64,000 nt of DNA, from the NCBI GenBank assembly GCA_001796335.1, contig MGMF01000014.1:71982-135981 (forward strand), written 5' to 3'. Each line of letters begins with the position of its first letter. The stretch's first letter is position 1. The notes below the pieces were generated by a model. That model had not been told where the DNA came from. It did not search any database and was given only the letters and a program-made list of their open reading frames with translations. The stretch is from Chloroflexi bacterium GWB2_49_20 (GTDB taxonomy: Bacteria > Chloroflexota > Anaerolineae > Anaerolineales > Villigracilaceae). Below, piece by piece: positions 35,555-44,519 of the stretch. Both the position numbers and the translations under genes were made by a program.

Positions 35555-36520
35555 ATGGAAAGTCAAGATATTCGCAATGCCATTTCAGGTATCCTGGTGG
35601 TCGATAAACCCATAGGTCTCACTTCACATGATGTTGTGCAGATCATTCGCACCGGTACAGGCATCCGCCGCGCCGGGCACACCGGCACACTGGACCCGCG
35701 CGCCTCGGGCGTGCTGGTTGTCCTGATCGGCCCGGCTGTGCGCCTGAGCGAGTACGTTTCTGCCACCGATAAACGCTACCAGGCCATCATCCGGCTGGGT
35801 AGCAGCACGGATACCTATGACGCAGAGGGACGTTTCACACAACAGACAACCGAACCGCTGAACATAACCGAAGAGCAGTTTGAAACCACGCTCAAAGGTT
35901 TTATCGGTGAAATTGAACAAACCCCGCCAGCCTACTCGGCCATCAAGGTCAAAGGCAGACATGCGTATGACATGGCCCGCAAAGGTGAAGATGTGGAACT
36001 GGAACCCCGCAAGATCCAGGTATTTCACCTTGAGATCCTTGAGTGGGCTCCCCCCGAAGTGGTTATTGATGCGCACTGCTCATCGGGAACCTACGTCCGC
36101 TCCCTTGCCAATGATGTCGGCAACGCCCTGGGATGCGGCGCTTACTTGGTGGGATTGCGTCGCACCAAGAGCGGACGTTTCAGCCTGCGGGATGCCACAC
36201 CCCTGCGCAAGCTTCAGGAGGCCTTTACAGCCGGCAACTGGTACCAGTACCTGATCCCGGCTGCCGAGGCACTTGGGGATTGGGAAGCTCTCGAACTCAA
36301 CCCGGACCAGGTGGATGATGTGCGCCATGGACATCGCATCCCGGCTGCGGTTGGCACAAAACCCGGCATGGTACGGGGTGTCAGCATGGCAGGTGAACTG
36401 GTGGCATTGCTCGAACTGGTACCCGCTGAAAGCGCTCCAGACGGAGAGATTTCATCCACGGTAGAGCCTGCAACTGAACCTGTAATGGAGTGGCAGCCCA
36501 AAAAGGTTTTCTACTCTTAA
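35555..36520 (+). CDS. truB: tRNA pseudouridine-55 synthase
   Basis: 321 aa. It makes pseudouridine 55 in the tRNA T-loop. Seen: VVDKPIGLTSHDVV, the catalytic Asp in AGHTGTLDPRASGVLVV, YDAEG, PPAYSAIKVKGRHAYDMARKG and CSSGTYVRSLANDVG. AGGAGG lies 8 nt before the ATG. The C-terminal 60 residues extend past the usual domain and are acidic. Confidence 0.95.
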   Translation: MESQDIRNAISGILVVDKPIGLTSHDVVQIIRTGTGIRRAGHTGTLDPRASGVLVVLIGPAVRLSEYVSATDKRYQAIIRLGSSTDTYDAEGRFTQQTTEPLNITEEQFETTLKGFIGEIEQTPPAYSAIKVKGRHAYDMARKGEDVELEPRKIQVFHLEILEWAPPEVVIDAHCSSGTYVRSLANDVGNALGCGAYLVGLRRTKSGRFSLRDATPLRKLQEAFTAGNWYQYLIPAAEALGDWEALELNPDQVDDVRHGHRIPAAVGTKPGMVRGVSMAGELVALLELVPAESAPDGEISSTVEPATEPVMEWQPKKVFYS

Positions 36521-36586
36521 GCTGAGTTTCTGACCCGTCTAGCGTGCAGACTCTCTTCATTGCCTTAGGCATTTAACACACCAACC

Positions 36587-37507
36587 GTGACACAAGTAAA
36601 TTTCCTCAACGATCTCAGCCTTCAGAACACATGGCTGGCCATCGGTGTTTTTGATGGTGTCCATCGCGGTCACCAGCAGATGCTGCACCTGCTTACCACG
36701 GACGCTCATGCCGAATCGGCGCCTGCCGTGGTGCTTACCTTTGAACCACACCCGGCTGTGGTACTGGGGCAACAAACCAATTTCAAGTGGTTATCCCCCC
36801 CTGATGAAAGAACCGCCCTGCTTAAAGCCCAGGGTGTGGATCATATCATCCTGCAGCACTTTGACAGGGATTTTGCCTCGATCAGCGCCCGGGATTTCAT
36901 GGAAAGCCTCTCCCGGCAGTTGGGGATCCGCCACCTGCTGGTGGGATATGATTTTGCGCTGGGACGCGACCGGGAAGGAGATGTCCCCTTTCTGACTGTG
37001 CTGGGTAAACGCCTGGGGTATACACTCCAGCCGGTTACACCTGTGTCAGATCAAAACGGGGTTATTTCCTCCACCCGCATCCGGCAGCACATCCGGTCTG
37101 GCGAGGTGGTTGAAGCATCAGTTGAATTAGGCCGGTTGTACGCTGTCAACGGAGAGGTGGTGCATGGCGATGGACGCGGTCGCACCATCCATATTCCCAC
37201 GGCCAACCTGGACCTACCGGCTGACAAACTGATCCCAACCAATGGCGTATACGCCTGCTGGGCCTGGGTGGCAGGTGTGCGCAGGCCAGCTGTTACCAAC
37301 ATCGGCACACGTCCCACCTTCACAACTGGTGAGCAGGCTCTCCACGTAGAAACACACCTCCTGGATCACCAGGAGGATATTTACGGACAGAAGTTGAGCC
37401 TGGAGTTTGCCGGAAGGCTGCGCGCCGAACAGCGCTTTCCATCCGTGGAGGCCCTGGTCGGGCAGATCCACAAAGACATCAAACAGGCGCGCAAAATACT
37501 GGCTTAA
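36587..37507 (+). CDS. ribF: bifunctional riboflavin kinase / FAD synthetase
   Basis: 306 aa. The N-terminal FAD synthetase (nucleotidyltransferase) domain has GVFDGVHRGHQQML, LLVGYDFALGRDREG and the SSTRIRQHI segment. The C-terminal flavokinase has GDGRGRTIHIPTANLD and NIGTRPTF. It starts at GTG with no clear Shine-Dalgarno. Last gene of the cluster. It supplies FMN and FAD for the several flavoproteins nearby, including ThyX, flavin reductase and PNPOx-like proteins. Confidence 0.93.
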   Translation: MTQVNFLNDLSLQNTWLAIGVFDGVHRGHQQMLHLLTTDAHAESAPAVVLTFEPHPAVVLGQQTNFKWLSPPDERTALLKAQGVDHIILQHFDRDFASISARDFMESLSRQLGIRHLLVGYDFALGRDREGDVPFLTVLGKRLGYTLQPVTPVSDQNGVISSTRIRQHIRSGEVVEASVELGRLYAVNGEVVHGDGRGRTIHIPTANLDLPADKLIPTNGVYACWAWVAGVRRPAVTNIGTRPTFTTGEQALHVETHLLDHQEDIYGQKLSLEFAGRLRAEQRFPSVEALVGQIHKDIKQARKILA

Positions 37508-37630
37508 AAAAGGGGAAAATAGCCTATTTATCCCTCTGCAATATGTCTGGGGATAAAACTCGAAGCCGGGAAAATGCTTGTTTAGCGGACAGAATCCCCA
37601 ATGCCTGCTGCACGCTTTGTCGACACGCTT

Positions 37631-38146
37631 TTAGGATTGAATAAATGCCTGTTCAGTTTGCTTCATCAAACCACGAATATTTCCTAAACAACATGAGCCT
37701 TGCGGGTTTCTCAAATCACAAGCACACTTATTGGCTTGGATACCAGTATTTATGTCATTTACCATCGAAACACGGGCTTCGGGTGAAGCATTGCAGATTT
37801 CTGCTACCGAATGTTTGAAGCAGTAACACACAAATACATCATCTGCGTTTGGCTCTTTTTGATAAACGCGCTCACGCAGTTGTGAGGTTGTAAATGTTGA
37901 TTCGCCATCAGTATTGAAATATACAACGGGGCAAGACTGTGTGCGACAAAAATAATATTCTGTATTCTGAACAGAAAGTAAGGAAACAGATAAAAGAGCC
38001 TTTACAGTTTGTCCTTGAACAAATTTCCCCTTTTTATTACATTTAGGACAAAAAATTTCAGGTTTTGATTTGCGCTGAACTGTTGTTGATGGCAACTCGC
38101 AAACTTCACTTCCTGCTGATGTTTGTGAACAGCAATTGTCATTCAT
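37631..38146 (-). CDS. CopZ-like protein with zinc and BFD-type [2Fe-2S] motifs
   Basis: 171 aa. A central domain has FCPKCNKKGKFVQGQTVKALL and YYFCRTQSCPVVYF, the metal-binding pattern of the N-terminal domain of Archaeoglobus CopZ. It is followed by a BFD-like cluster-binding segment (VCYCFKHSVAEI and later KCACDLRNPQGSCCLG). There is no HMA domain. The N-terminus is Cys-rich (DNCCSQ). AGGAG lies 8 nt before the ATG. Base composition is clearly more AT-rich than the flanks (about 40% GC by eye), which suggests recent transfer. Relatives often sit beside metal-resistance genes; none is present here. Confidence 0.75.
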   Translation of the reverse strand: MNDNCCSQTSAGSEVCELPSTTVQRKSKPEIFCPKCNKKGKFVQGQTVKALLSVSLLSVQNTEYYFCRTQSCPVVYFNTDGESTFTTSQLRERVYQKEPNADDVFVCYCFKHSVAEICNASPEARVSMVNDINTGIQANKCACDLRNPQGSCCLGNIRGLMKQTEQAFIQS

Positions 38147-38374
38147 AAGGAATCTCCTTGTCTTATTTAACTGATAAGACAATTGAAAAAGCGAATTGCT
38201 TATTTGAGCGTTTTTTTTCCTTAATGTGTCTTTGCTTATTATAGACAAGTATACAATAACGTGTACATCAATGACAAGGTTTCTTTTGCGTCATTTTCGA
38301 TTAGTTTGTTTGGCTTAAGTGCGTTGCACCTGGTTATGGCAAAGTCAAAATAAGAATCCCACCCCATTCCCCTG

Positions 38375-38403
38375 TTGACTTGCGCGGGCTTTTCGTCTAT
38401 ATT
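38375..38403 (+). promoter_or_regulatory. thyX promoter
   Basis: TTGACT (38375-38380) and TATATT (38398-38403) with a 17-nt spacer, ending 36 nt before the chosen ATG. Confidence 0.65.
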
Positions 38404-38439
38404 ACCTGCAATTCCCGCCACCCTCAAAGGATGACACCC

Positions 38440-39894
38440 ATGCCCACCCGCCAAATTTACGTGCTTTCGCCCAAAGAACTAAGCCCCGAAACCATTGCTG
38501 TGGCTTTTGCCAAGACCTCGCGTTCTCCCGAATCCTTCCGGGAGATCGCCTCCGAATTAAGTGATGAATCTTCGGCCCGCTTTCACGAAAAGTGGGTGGT
38601 GGGTTACGGCCATGCTTCGGTAGCCGAGCATGCTGTCCTGCACCTGGCCTTTGAAAATGTCTCGCGCCTGGCGGTTGAAAGCATAGAGTCCAATCGGCTG
38701 GCTTCCTATACTGAAAAATCAACCCGTTATCAGAAATGGGGCAGCCAGGATTTCTTCATCCCCCCCGAACTGGAACACCATCCCCTGCGGGAGGAGTACA
38801 TCACAGCCTGCCGTTTTCTGTTTGCTACTTATGCTCAATCCTTAAAGCCTGTCCGCAAGCTGATCGAAGCCCATACACCCATGCGTCCAAATGACACCGA
38901 GGAATCGTATGACCGGCGTATCCGCTCACAATATGTTGATTCCTGCCGCTTTCTGCTGCCGGCAGCCTCGCTGGCCAACCTGGGGATGACCGCCAATGCA
39001 CGCGTACTTGAAAACACAATTCGCAAACTGCTCTCACACCCCCTGGCCGAAGTGCGCCAGGTGGGAGAGGAAATAAAGCAGGTGGCACAGGCCGAAACCC
39101 CCACCCTGGTCAAATATGCAGATCCGCTGCCCCACCTCGCATCCGCTTACCAGGCATTTAATTCCCGCACCTCCTCCACTGGGGTGGATGGGGATTGGTG
39201 CCAGCTGGTGGACTACGACCGGGACGGTGAAACACATTTACTGGCGGCTGTGCTGTATCGCTTTGGAGACATGCCTTACGAGTCAGCGTTGCAGAAAGTG
39301 TGCAGTGCCAGCGAGGCTGAACGCGCCCAACTGGCTGAAGATCTGCTTGGAAAGCTCAGCCGCTACGATATCCCCCTGCGTGAACTTGAATATGCCAGCT
39401 ATACCTTCGATCTGGTCATGGACCAGGGCGCCTACGCTGAATTCAAGCGTCACCGCATGATGACCCAGACGTCCCAGGCATTGACCACCCGGCTGGGATA
39501 TTCCCTGCCAGCCCAGATGAACGCGGCCGGGTTTGATGAACAATATCATCTTGCCATGCAAACTGCCACAAATGTATACGAAAAACTGGCGGAATGGAAT
39601 CCGCACGTGGCCTCTTATGTTGTACCCAATGGCTTTAACCGCCGGGTTTTATGCACATTAAATCTGCGCGAAGCTTATCATTTCTGCCAATTGCGCTCGG
39701 CTGCCAATGCTCATTACTCCATCCGCCGGGTGGCGCTGCGCATGGCCGAGCAGATCCAGATGGTTCACCCCCTGCTGAGTAAATATTTGCACCTGCCCAA
39801 AGATGAAACCTGGCAAAGCATTGAGCGTGAACATTTCACCCCCAGGGAAACAAGTAAACAAACAACAGTTCATCCAAAAAAGAATCGACAATAG
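38440..39894 (+). CDS. thyX: tandem ThyX-type flavin-dependent thymidylate synthase
   Basis: 484 aa, about twice the length of ordinary ThyX. The first unit has GYGHASVAEHAVLHLAFENV (near 50-70) and ESNRLASYTEKSTRYQ, which matches the ThyX RHRxxSxxxxSxRY box with SNR in place of RHR. The second unit has the box as KRHRMMTQTSQALTTRLGYS (near 333-352) but lacks the GHxSxxEH segment. The two halves may thus complement each other in one active site that makes dTMP from dUMP, methylene-THF and FAD. The ATG at 38440 follows AAGGATG; an ATG at 38431 is possible. No thyA is present in the window. Confidence 0.85.
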   Translation: MPTRQIYVLSPKELSPETIAVAFAKTSRSPESFREIASELSDESSARFHEKWVVGYGHASVAEHAVLHLAFENVSRLAVESIESNRLASYTEKSTRYQKWGSQDFFIPPELEHHPLREEYITACRFLFATYAQSLKPVRKLIEAHTPMRPNDTEESYDRRIRSQYVDSCRFLLPAASLANLGMTANARVLENTIRKLLSHPLAEVRQVGEEIKQVAQAETPTLVKYADPLPHLASAYQAFNSRTSSTGVDGDWCQLVDYDRDGETHLLAAVLYRFGDMPYESALQKVCSASEAERAQLAEDLLGKLSRYDIPLRELEYASYTFDLVMDQGAYAEFKRHRMMTQTSQALTTRLGYSLPAQMNAAGFDEQYHLAMQTATNVYEKLAEWNPHVASYVVPNGFNRRVLCTLNLREAYHFCQLRSAANAHYSIRRVALRMAEQIQMVHPLLSKYLHLPKDETWQSIEREHFTPRETSKQTTVHPKKNRQ

Positions 39895-40464
39895 TTATTC
39901 GTGAAACTCTTCCACCTGGTAGATCAACACATCCAGGTGTTTGCGACGCCATAGATCACGCTCCACACCCATCTTGTAGCACAGGTGCTCCAGGAATTCT
40001 TCCTTGGCGCTCACCTTCTCCCAGACCTGCGGCAGAAAGGTGGCACGTTTCCAACCATCCTTCAGGATGACCCCATCCACCCCAGGCTGCAACTTGTTGA
40101 GCAGGTCATCCGGGTTGGAATACTCAAGAGGTTCGGGCTGAGTCAGACGCGAGATCTCGATCTGGATGTCCTGCAATTCAGATTCCTGCACCTGTAGAAA
40201 GCGGTAATCTTCCAGGGCGGCAGCCACGACATGTTCACGCACATCTTCCACCAGGGACTGGTACGGCTCCAGGGCGCCAATACAACCGCGCAGCTTACCG
40301 GCATGGGTGAGGGTCACAAAGCTGGCTCCCTGTGCCTGCAGATTCGGTGTCTGGGCAGCCAAGTGCAGGGGAGGCAAAGCCTGGCCGCGCACAGCCTGTT
40401 CCAATGCCTGGCGCGCCAATTTCAAGAGCATGGTTTTTTCAAGTTGGGTTAATTTTTCGCTCAT
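39895..40464 (-). CDS. AMMECR1-domain protein (AmmeMemoRadiSam system protein A)
   Basis: 189 aa, entirely an AMMECR1 domain: SFVTLTHAGKLRGCIGALEP carries the LRGCIG signature and the rest follows the family (LEYSNPDDLLNKLQPGVDGVI, TFLPQVWEK). In other genomes it accompanies Memo-like and radical SAM genes; neither is seen here. It is convergent with thyX and the two stop codons are adjacent. Confidence 0.88.
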   Translation of the reverse strand: MSEKLTQLEKTMLLKLARQALEQAVRGQALPPLHLAAQTPNLQAQGASFVTLTHAGKLRGCIGALEPYQSLVEDVREHVVAAALEDYRFLQVQESELQDIQIEISRLTQPEPLEYSNPDDLLNKLQPGVDGVILKDGWKRATFLPQVWEKVSAKEEFLEHLCYKMGVERDLWRRKHLDVLIYQVEEFHE

Positions 40465-40504
40465 TCCGACCTCCCCAAAACATGAATTTTATCCACCCGG
40501 AGAT

Positions 40505-40550
40505 ATCACTTCAATAATTCAAGGGTAAGTTACCCCTCTTTTTTGAGAAT
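40505..40550. repeat. palindromic leader element, copy f (minus orientation)
   Basis: Read on the minus strand: ATTCTCAAAAAAGAGGGGTAA, a GGGTAA/TTACCC core, then TTATTGAAGTGATA. It lies 40 nt before the AMMECR1 start. Weaker match to the family than the copies at 25.5 and 47.5 kb. Confidence 0.35.
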
Positions 40551-41036
40551 TTACCCCAGGGTTCGATATTCCCGGTCATAATACAGAAGCGGTTGACCGG
40601 TCTGGGCAGTGCGCATGGCAATCACCTCACCGATGAACAAGGTATGCGTGCCGGAATCATAAGTATGCACAATATGGCAATCCAAATAAGCCAACCCTCC
40701 GATAATGAAGGGGGCGCCACTGGTGAGAGTTTCGATGGCCAGCCCTTCAAACCGGTTCTCATTCATTGTACTGATGCGGCCAGCAAAACGGTCAGAAATG
40801 GCTTCCTGATCTTGCGCCAGGATGGTGATACCAAAATATCCGCTGCGCTGTGCCAGTTCATGGGTTCGGCTGGTTTTTTCGAGAGATACAAGTACCTGGG
40901 GAGGCTGCAATGATATGGATGTGAATGAACTTACCGTCATTCCGTGATGGATACTTTCAGCCGCAGCCGTTACAATAGTAACACCACTGGCCCAGTTTCG
41001 CATCACCTGGCGCAGACCATCATTTTCATTTAGCAT
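40551..41036 (-). CDS. flavin reductase-like FMN-binding protein
   Basis: 161 aa of the flavin reductase family (HpaC/RutF fold). Seen: ASGVTIVTAAAESIHHGMTVSSFTSISLQPP spread over residues 16-46, the family's G.TVSSF.S.S..PP pattern, then LVSLEKTSRTHELA and a C-terminal LLYYDREYRTLG. It reduces FMN/FAD or binds FMN as a diffusible reductant for a partner monooxygenase that is not identified here. GGGAG precedes the ATG at 41036. Confidence 0.88.
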   Translation of the reverse strand: MLNENDGLRQVMRNWASGVTIVTAAAESIHHGMTVSSFTSISLQPPQVLVSLEKTSRTHELAQRSGYFGITILAQDQEAISDRFAGRISTMNENRFEGLAIETLTSGAPFIIGGLAYLDCHIVHTYDSGTHTLFIGEVIAMRTAQTGQPLLYYDREYRTLG

Positions 41037-41097
41037 CCTGGTTCTCCCAATATAATAGAGAAGGGGTTCAATCACCCGGGATTTGGCAAAATGGATG

Positions 41098-41487
41098 TCA
41101 GACCTTGAGCTTAAGAACTTTGGTGATACTATCCAGTAATTCCTGTGGGCTGAAAGGTTTGCCAATATAATCATCCACCTTGGCAATTTCCAGGCCAAGC
41201 ACTTTGTCTATTAGCTGGGATTTGGCAGTAACCACAATTGTGGGAATATTCCGGGTGGCCTCATCATCCTTCATTTGCTGGTACACCTGCCATCCATCCA
41301 TGACGGGCATCATGATATCCAGAATAACAAGATCTGGTTTTTCACGACGAATAACGTCCAACCCTTCCTGCCCCTTGGTAACTCCCCTAACAATGTAACC
41401 ATGCCTGGTTAGTAGGACGCGGAAGAGGTCGAGCATATCGACATCATCTTCGATGCATAATATCCGTTTCGCTTGTACATCTTCCAT
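41098..41487 (-). CDS. single-domain response regulator (CheY-like)
   Basis: 129 aa, receiver domain only. The acidic pair is in CIEDDVDMLD, the phospho-Asp in LVILDIMMPVMDGW, Thr in VVTAKS and Lys in YIGKPFSPQELL. No output domain, so it probably works by protein contact or in a phosphorelay. Partner kinase not visible. It lies 61 nt upstream of the flavin reductase gene on the same strand. Confidence 0.9.
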   Translation of the reverse strand: MEDVQAKRILCIEDDVDMLDLFRVLLTRHGYIVRGVTKGQEGLDVIRREKPDLVILDIMMPVMDGWQVYQQMKDDEATRNIPTIVVTAKSQLIDKVLGLEIAKVDDYIGKPFSPQELLDSITKVLKLKV

Positions 41488-41774
41488 GGACAGCCTCCAG
41501 CGAGTGATGAATTTCCTGTGCTTAGATAATTGTACCATGATGAAATGGTATATTAAACCCTATCCGCAGCTAACGACTGCGTAAAAAGTCTATTTCATGA
41601 AAGCCCTAATTCCCGAAAACCTATTTTGACATTTAAAGGTTTTTAGTCTATGCCCCAAAAGGCGTCTCATCCAGGGTGTGCAGGCAGTATTGCGATGAGA
41701 TAAAGAAAAATCGAATCGTCCAACTTGAAAAGTGGATGTAAAATAGAGCTACACTAATTTTGGAGGCTTCAAAC

Positions 41775-42083
41775 ATGTCTCGTTCAAATTATGATGGAGT
41801 TATCGAAGCAGTTCGTTACTCACCCAACGGTCAAATCGATATGGTGCGGGTATATGAGCGACGCTGGTTGGTTTATTCCGACCACATTCTGCTGGACCGT
41901 GCCACCTTGTTGGAGCGATTATCGCAGGGGAAGAGTTTTGTCACCGGCCAGAGAAAAGCATATGTGGCCAATGTATTTGAAACAGGCAAAAGTGTGCATC
42001 TTTCAGGAATATCAAACCCGATCATTACCACCAAAGACCAGGCAGGCAGCCAGGATTTTCTGGCAAATGTACCCGTTTTTTAG
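41775..42083 (+). CDS. conserved-looking hypothetical protein, 102 aa
   Basis: Not recognised. A good Shine-Dalgarno (TGGAGG) precedes the ATG. The sequence starts MSRSNYDGVIEAVRYSP and has a beta-strand-like pattern with KSFVTGQRKAYVANVFETG; no membrane segment or Cys. It lies 51 nt before the NERD-like gene in the same direction, so an operon is likely. The 235 nt upstream (41539-41774) contain nothing else that I can identify. Confidence 0.6.
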   Translation: MSRSNYDGVIEAVRYSPNGQIDMVRVYERRWLVYSDHILLDRATLLERLSQGKSFVTGQRKAYVANVFETGKSVHLSGISNPIITTKDQAGSQDFLANVPVF

Positions 42084-42134
42084 CCTTATGTTTAATCATG
42101 CCTACCGGATTTTATACCCAAGGAGTGCAGGTAA

Positions 42135-43070
42135 ATGAAATTAATCGATCACACTCCCTACCTCACTGCAAATGGCGAGGTCTCATTCACCAACCAGATC
42201 CTGGCTGCGATGAAATACGGTTACTCATGGTACCCGGAGATCAAAGCACAGCAAGTCGTCATTGACAACCTGAACAGTAACCTGACCAAGGGATATACTC
42301 TCCTGCGGAACATCACACTACCAGGCAGCAATGCCACCATCCCGTTGATCCTGGTGGGACCGGCAGGCATATTCGTCATCGTCGTTACGCATCTGAAGGG
42401 GACCTACCAGGCTAAAGGCGATAACTGGGAGGTGCTAGAAGGTGGAAAAAACAGGCAAACCCGATCCAATCTCCTGGTAATTACATCCAGAATGGCACGC
42501 GCCATCCAACGTTATCTTAATAAACAAGGCCTTGAACTTGCCAGCGTGGATGGAATTCTCATTTCCACTGATCCGGGCATGCACATCGAGAGTGTCCGCC
42601 CGATCGTACGGGTGGTAATGAGGGACGCAATTGAGCATTTTGTTGTCTCCATTAATCACTCTGGTACAACCCTCACCACAAACAAGTCACAAACCATTGT
42701 TAGCATGCTCACCGAACCCGAATCTCACCTTCCCTCTGAGTCTGTTAATACCCAACAACCTCTCTCTAAAATACCCGAGGCTCAACCTGAGAATGGCTCA
42801 GCACCTGTCCCCAAACTAAGTGAGGTTTTGCCCTGGTCTGGAGAAGATCTTGGTTTTGAATTTAAAGAAGATCCCACACAGGAGCTTGATCGACCCTTCA
42901 GCTATGAACCGGAGCCTTATACAGATTTAGTGCCAGTTCCACAACAGCGCCAATCGGATTCCAAACAGTTTTATTTCGATAAGAAACAGTGGATCCTGCT
43001 GATCTGCTTCGGTGTAGTGGAGATCATCATCCTGCTGGTATTCTTCTGGCTGGTTTATAGCAATAGTTGA
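42135..43070 (+). CDS. NERD-like domain protein with C-terminal membrane anchor
   Basis: 311 aa. Residues 25-160 resemble the nuclease-related (NERD) domain: LVGPAGIFVIVVTHLKGTYQ parallels its GVFVIEVK.WKG core, although the usual Lys is replaced by His here. A Ser/Pro/Glu-rich linker (200-280) leads to a hydrophobic helix at the C-terminus (about 287-308). Catalytic activity is doubtful. Function unknown. Confidence 0.6.
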   Translation: MKLIDHTPYLTANGEVSFTNQILAAMKYGYSWYPEIKAQQVVIDNLNSNLTKGYTLLRNITLPGSNATIPLILVGPAGIFVIVVTHLKGTYQAKGDNWEVLEGGKNRQTRSNLLVITSRMARAIQRYLNKQGLELASVDGILISTDPGMHIESVRPIVRVVMRDAIEHFVVSINHSGTTLTTNKSQTIVSMLTEPESHLPSESVNTQQPLSKIPEAQPENGSAPVPKLSEVLPWSGEDLGFEFKEDPTQELDRPFSYEPEPYTDLVPVPQQRQSDSKQFYFDKKQWILLICFGVVEIIILLVFFWLVYSNS

Positions 43071-43080
43071 GTCTCTCTTC

Positions 43081-43809
43081 TTGACGCATCCATTTCTTTC
43101 AATCATAATCCCGGCTCACAATGAAGAAGTCCGCCTGCCCCACTCTCTGGAGCAGGTATATGCGTTCCTTAACGAACAGCCATACACGTCTGAAGTTGTG
43201 GTGGTTGAAAATGGCAGCCATGACCAGACCTTTTTGGTTGGACAGGAATTTGCCAGGCATGTTGACAACTTGCGTATCATTCACCTGGATGAAAGCGGCA
43301 AAGGTTTGGCAATACGAAATGGAATATTCGCAAGCAGCGGCCAATACCGCTTTATAGCGGATGCTGATTTTTCCATGCCTGTGGAGGAGATTAACCTTTT
43401 TTTGCCACCTGCCTGCGACTACGATATCGCCATTGCATCACGCGAAGCCCCGGGCGCCATCCGCTATAACGAACCATCTTTTCGTCACTTTATTGGGCGG
43501 GTTTTTAATTTACTGATACGTTTGCTCGTAATCCCCGGCCTGCACGATACCCAGTGTGGTTTTAAATGCTTCCGGGGGGATGTAGCTGAAGATATCTTCA
43601 GTTACCAAAGCCTCAACGGTTGGTCATTCGATGTGGAAGTATTGCATGTGGCACGTATGCATGGCTGGCAGATCACAGAAATTCCCATCCACTGGTATTA
43701 TTTTCCCGGCAGCAAGGTCAACATTCTTCGCGATTCGGTACGAATGTTCGTTGAATTATTGACCATACACCGTAACGCCCGCCGAGGCGATTATGATCGC
43801 AAGAGTTGA
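43081..43809 (+). CDS. family 2 glycosyltransferase (dolichyl-phosphate-mannose-synthase-like)
   Basis: 242 aa GT-A enzyme. Seen: LSIIIPAHNEEVRLPHSLEQ, VVVVENGSHDQT, the DXD-like FIADADFSMP and TQCGFKCFRGD, of the DPM1/polyprenyl-phosphate glycosyltransferase subgroup. It starts at TTG (43081), with no clear Shine-Dalgarno, 10 nt after the NERD-like gene. It probably makes a polyprenyl-phosphate sugar for cell-surface glycans. Confidence 0.85.
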   Translation: MTHPFLSIIIPAHNEEVRLPHSLEQVYAFLNEQPYTSEVVVVENGSHDQTFLVGQEFARHVDNLRIIHLDESGKGLAIRNGIFASSGQYRFIADADFSMPVEEINLFLPPACDYDIAIASREAPGAIRYNEPSFRHFIGRVFNLLIRLLVIPGLHDTQCGFKCFRGDVAEDIFSYQSLNGWSFDVEVLHVARMHGWQITEIPIHWYYFPGSKVNILRDSVRMFVELLTIHRNARRGDYDRKS

Positions 43810-44434
43810 CCCGGCCAGCCTCCCCAAATTCCCTGACTTCTCAATTGAACAGACTCTTTGGAAGATCGGATTAACCAGGCTGGGGGGTATTGACGAGGCC
43901 GGGCGAGGTGCCTGGGCTGGACCGGTCTCGGCAGGGGTGGTGATCCTGCCCCCGAAATTATCCGTTCTGAAAACGCTGCACGGAGTACGTGATTCCAAGC
44001 AGATGACCGTACAGCAGCGCGAAAGCTGGGTGCCGCTCATCCAGCAGACCTGCCTGGCCTGGGGGGTGGGTTTTGCCTCTGCCGGGGAGATCGATGCGAT
44101 CGGCATCCTGCCAGCCACGCGCCTGGCAGCCCTGCGTGCGCTGCAAAACCTGTCCTTAACTCCCGAACACTTGATCACCGATTACTTGAATTTGCCGGAA
44201 ATTTCCATTCCACAAACCCCGCTCATCAAGGGCGACCGGCGCAGCCTGTCTGTGGCCGCTGCCTCCGTGCTGGCCAAAACCAGTCGGGATGCACTCATGC
44301 GCCAGCTTGAGAATGATTTTCCAGCTTATGGTTTTGCGTGCCATAAAGGCTATGGCACACGCCGGCACCAGGAAGCCATCCGCACGCATGGCTTATGCAT
44401 CATCCACCGCAAATCCTTCGATATCCAAAAATAA
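43793..44434 (+). CDS. rnhB: ribonuclease HII
   Basis: 213 aa. It cleaves RNA of RNA:DNA hybrids at single ribonucleotides. Seen: GIDEAGRGAWAGPV with the catalytic Asp/Glu, the motif DSKQMT, LITDYLNLP with the third Asp, and ASVLAKTSRDALM with HKGYGTRRHQEAI. Overlaps the glycosyltransferase end by 17 nt. Confidence 0.94.
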   Translation: MIARVDPASLPKFPDFSIEQTLWKIGLTRLGGIDEAGRGAWAGPVSAGVVILPPKLSVLKTLHGVRDSKQMTVQQRESWVPLIQQTCLAWGVGFASAGEIDAIGILPATRLAALRALQNLSLTPEHLITDYLNLPEISIPQTPLIKGDRRSLSVAAASVLAKTSRDALMRQLENDFPAYGFACHKGYGTRRHQEAIRTHGLCIIHRKSFDIQK

Positions 44435-44436
44435 AA

Positions 44437-44491
44437 AAGTCCCGCAGGCAACGTGAAAGGAATGACACTTTCCGTACAGCCTGCGGGACTT
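44437..44491. terminator. bidirectional terminator between rnhB and P-type ATPase
   Basis: Perfect 13-bp stem AAGTCCCGCAGGC (44437-44449) / GCCTGCGGGACTT (44479-44491), with A-rich and T-containing flanks, between convergent genes. Confidence 0.8.
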
Positions 44492-44519
44492 AAATTCGCA
44501 CTCTTGAAGAATTTATTTT

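Noticed and set aside
38239-38454. 71-codon frame upstream of thyX
   Set aside because: It covers the thyX promoter and start region; it looks like chance opening in AT-rich DNA rather than a gene.
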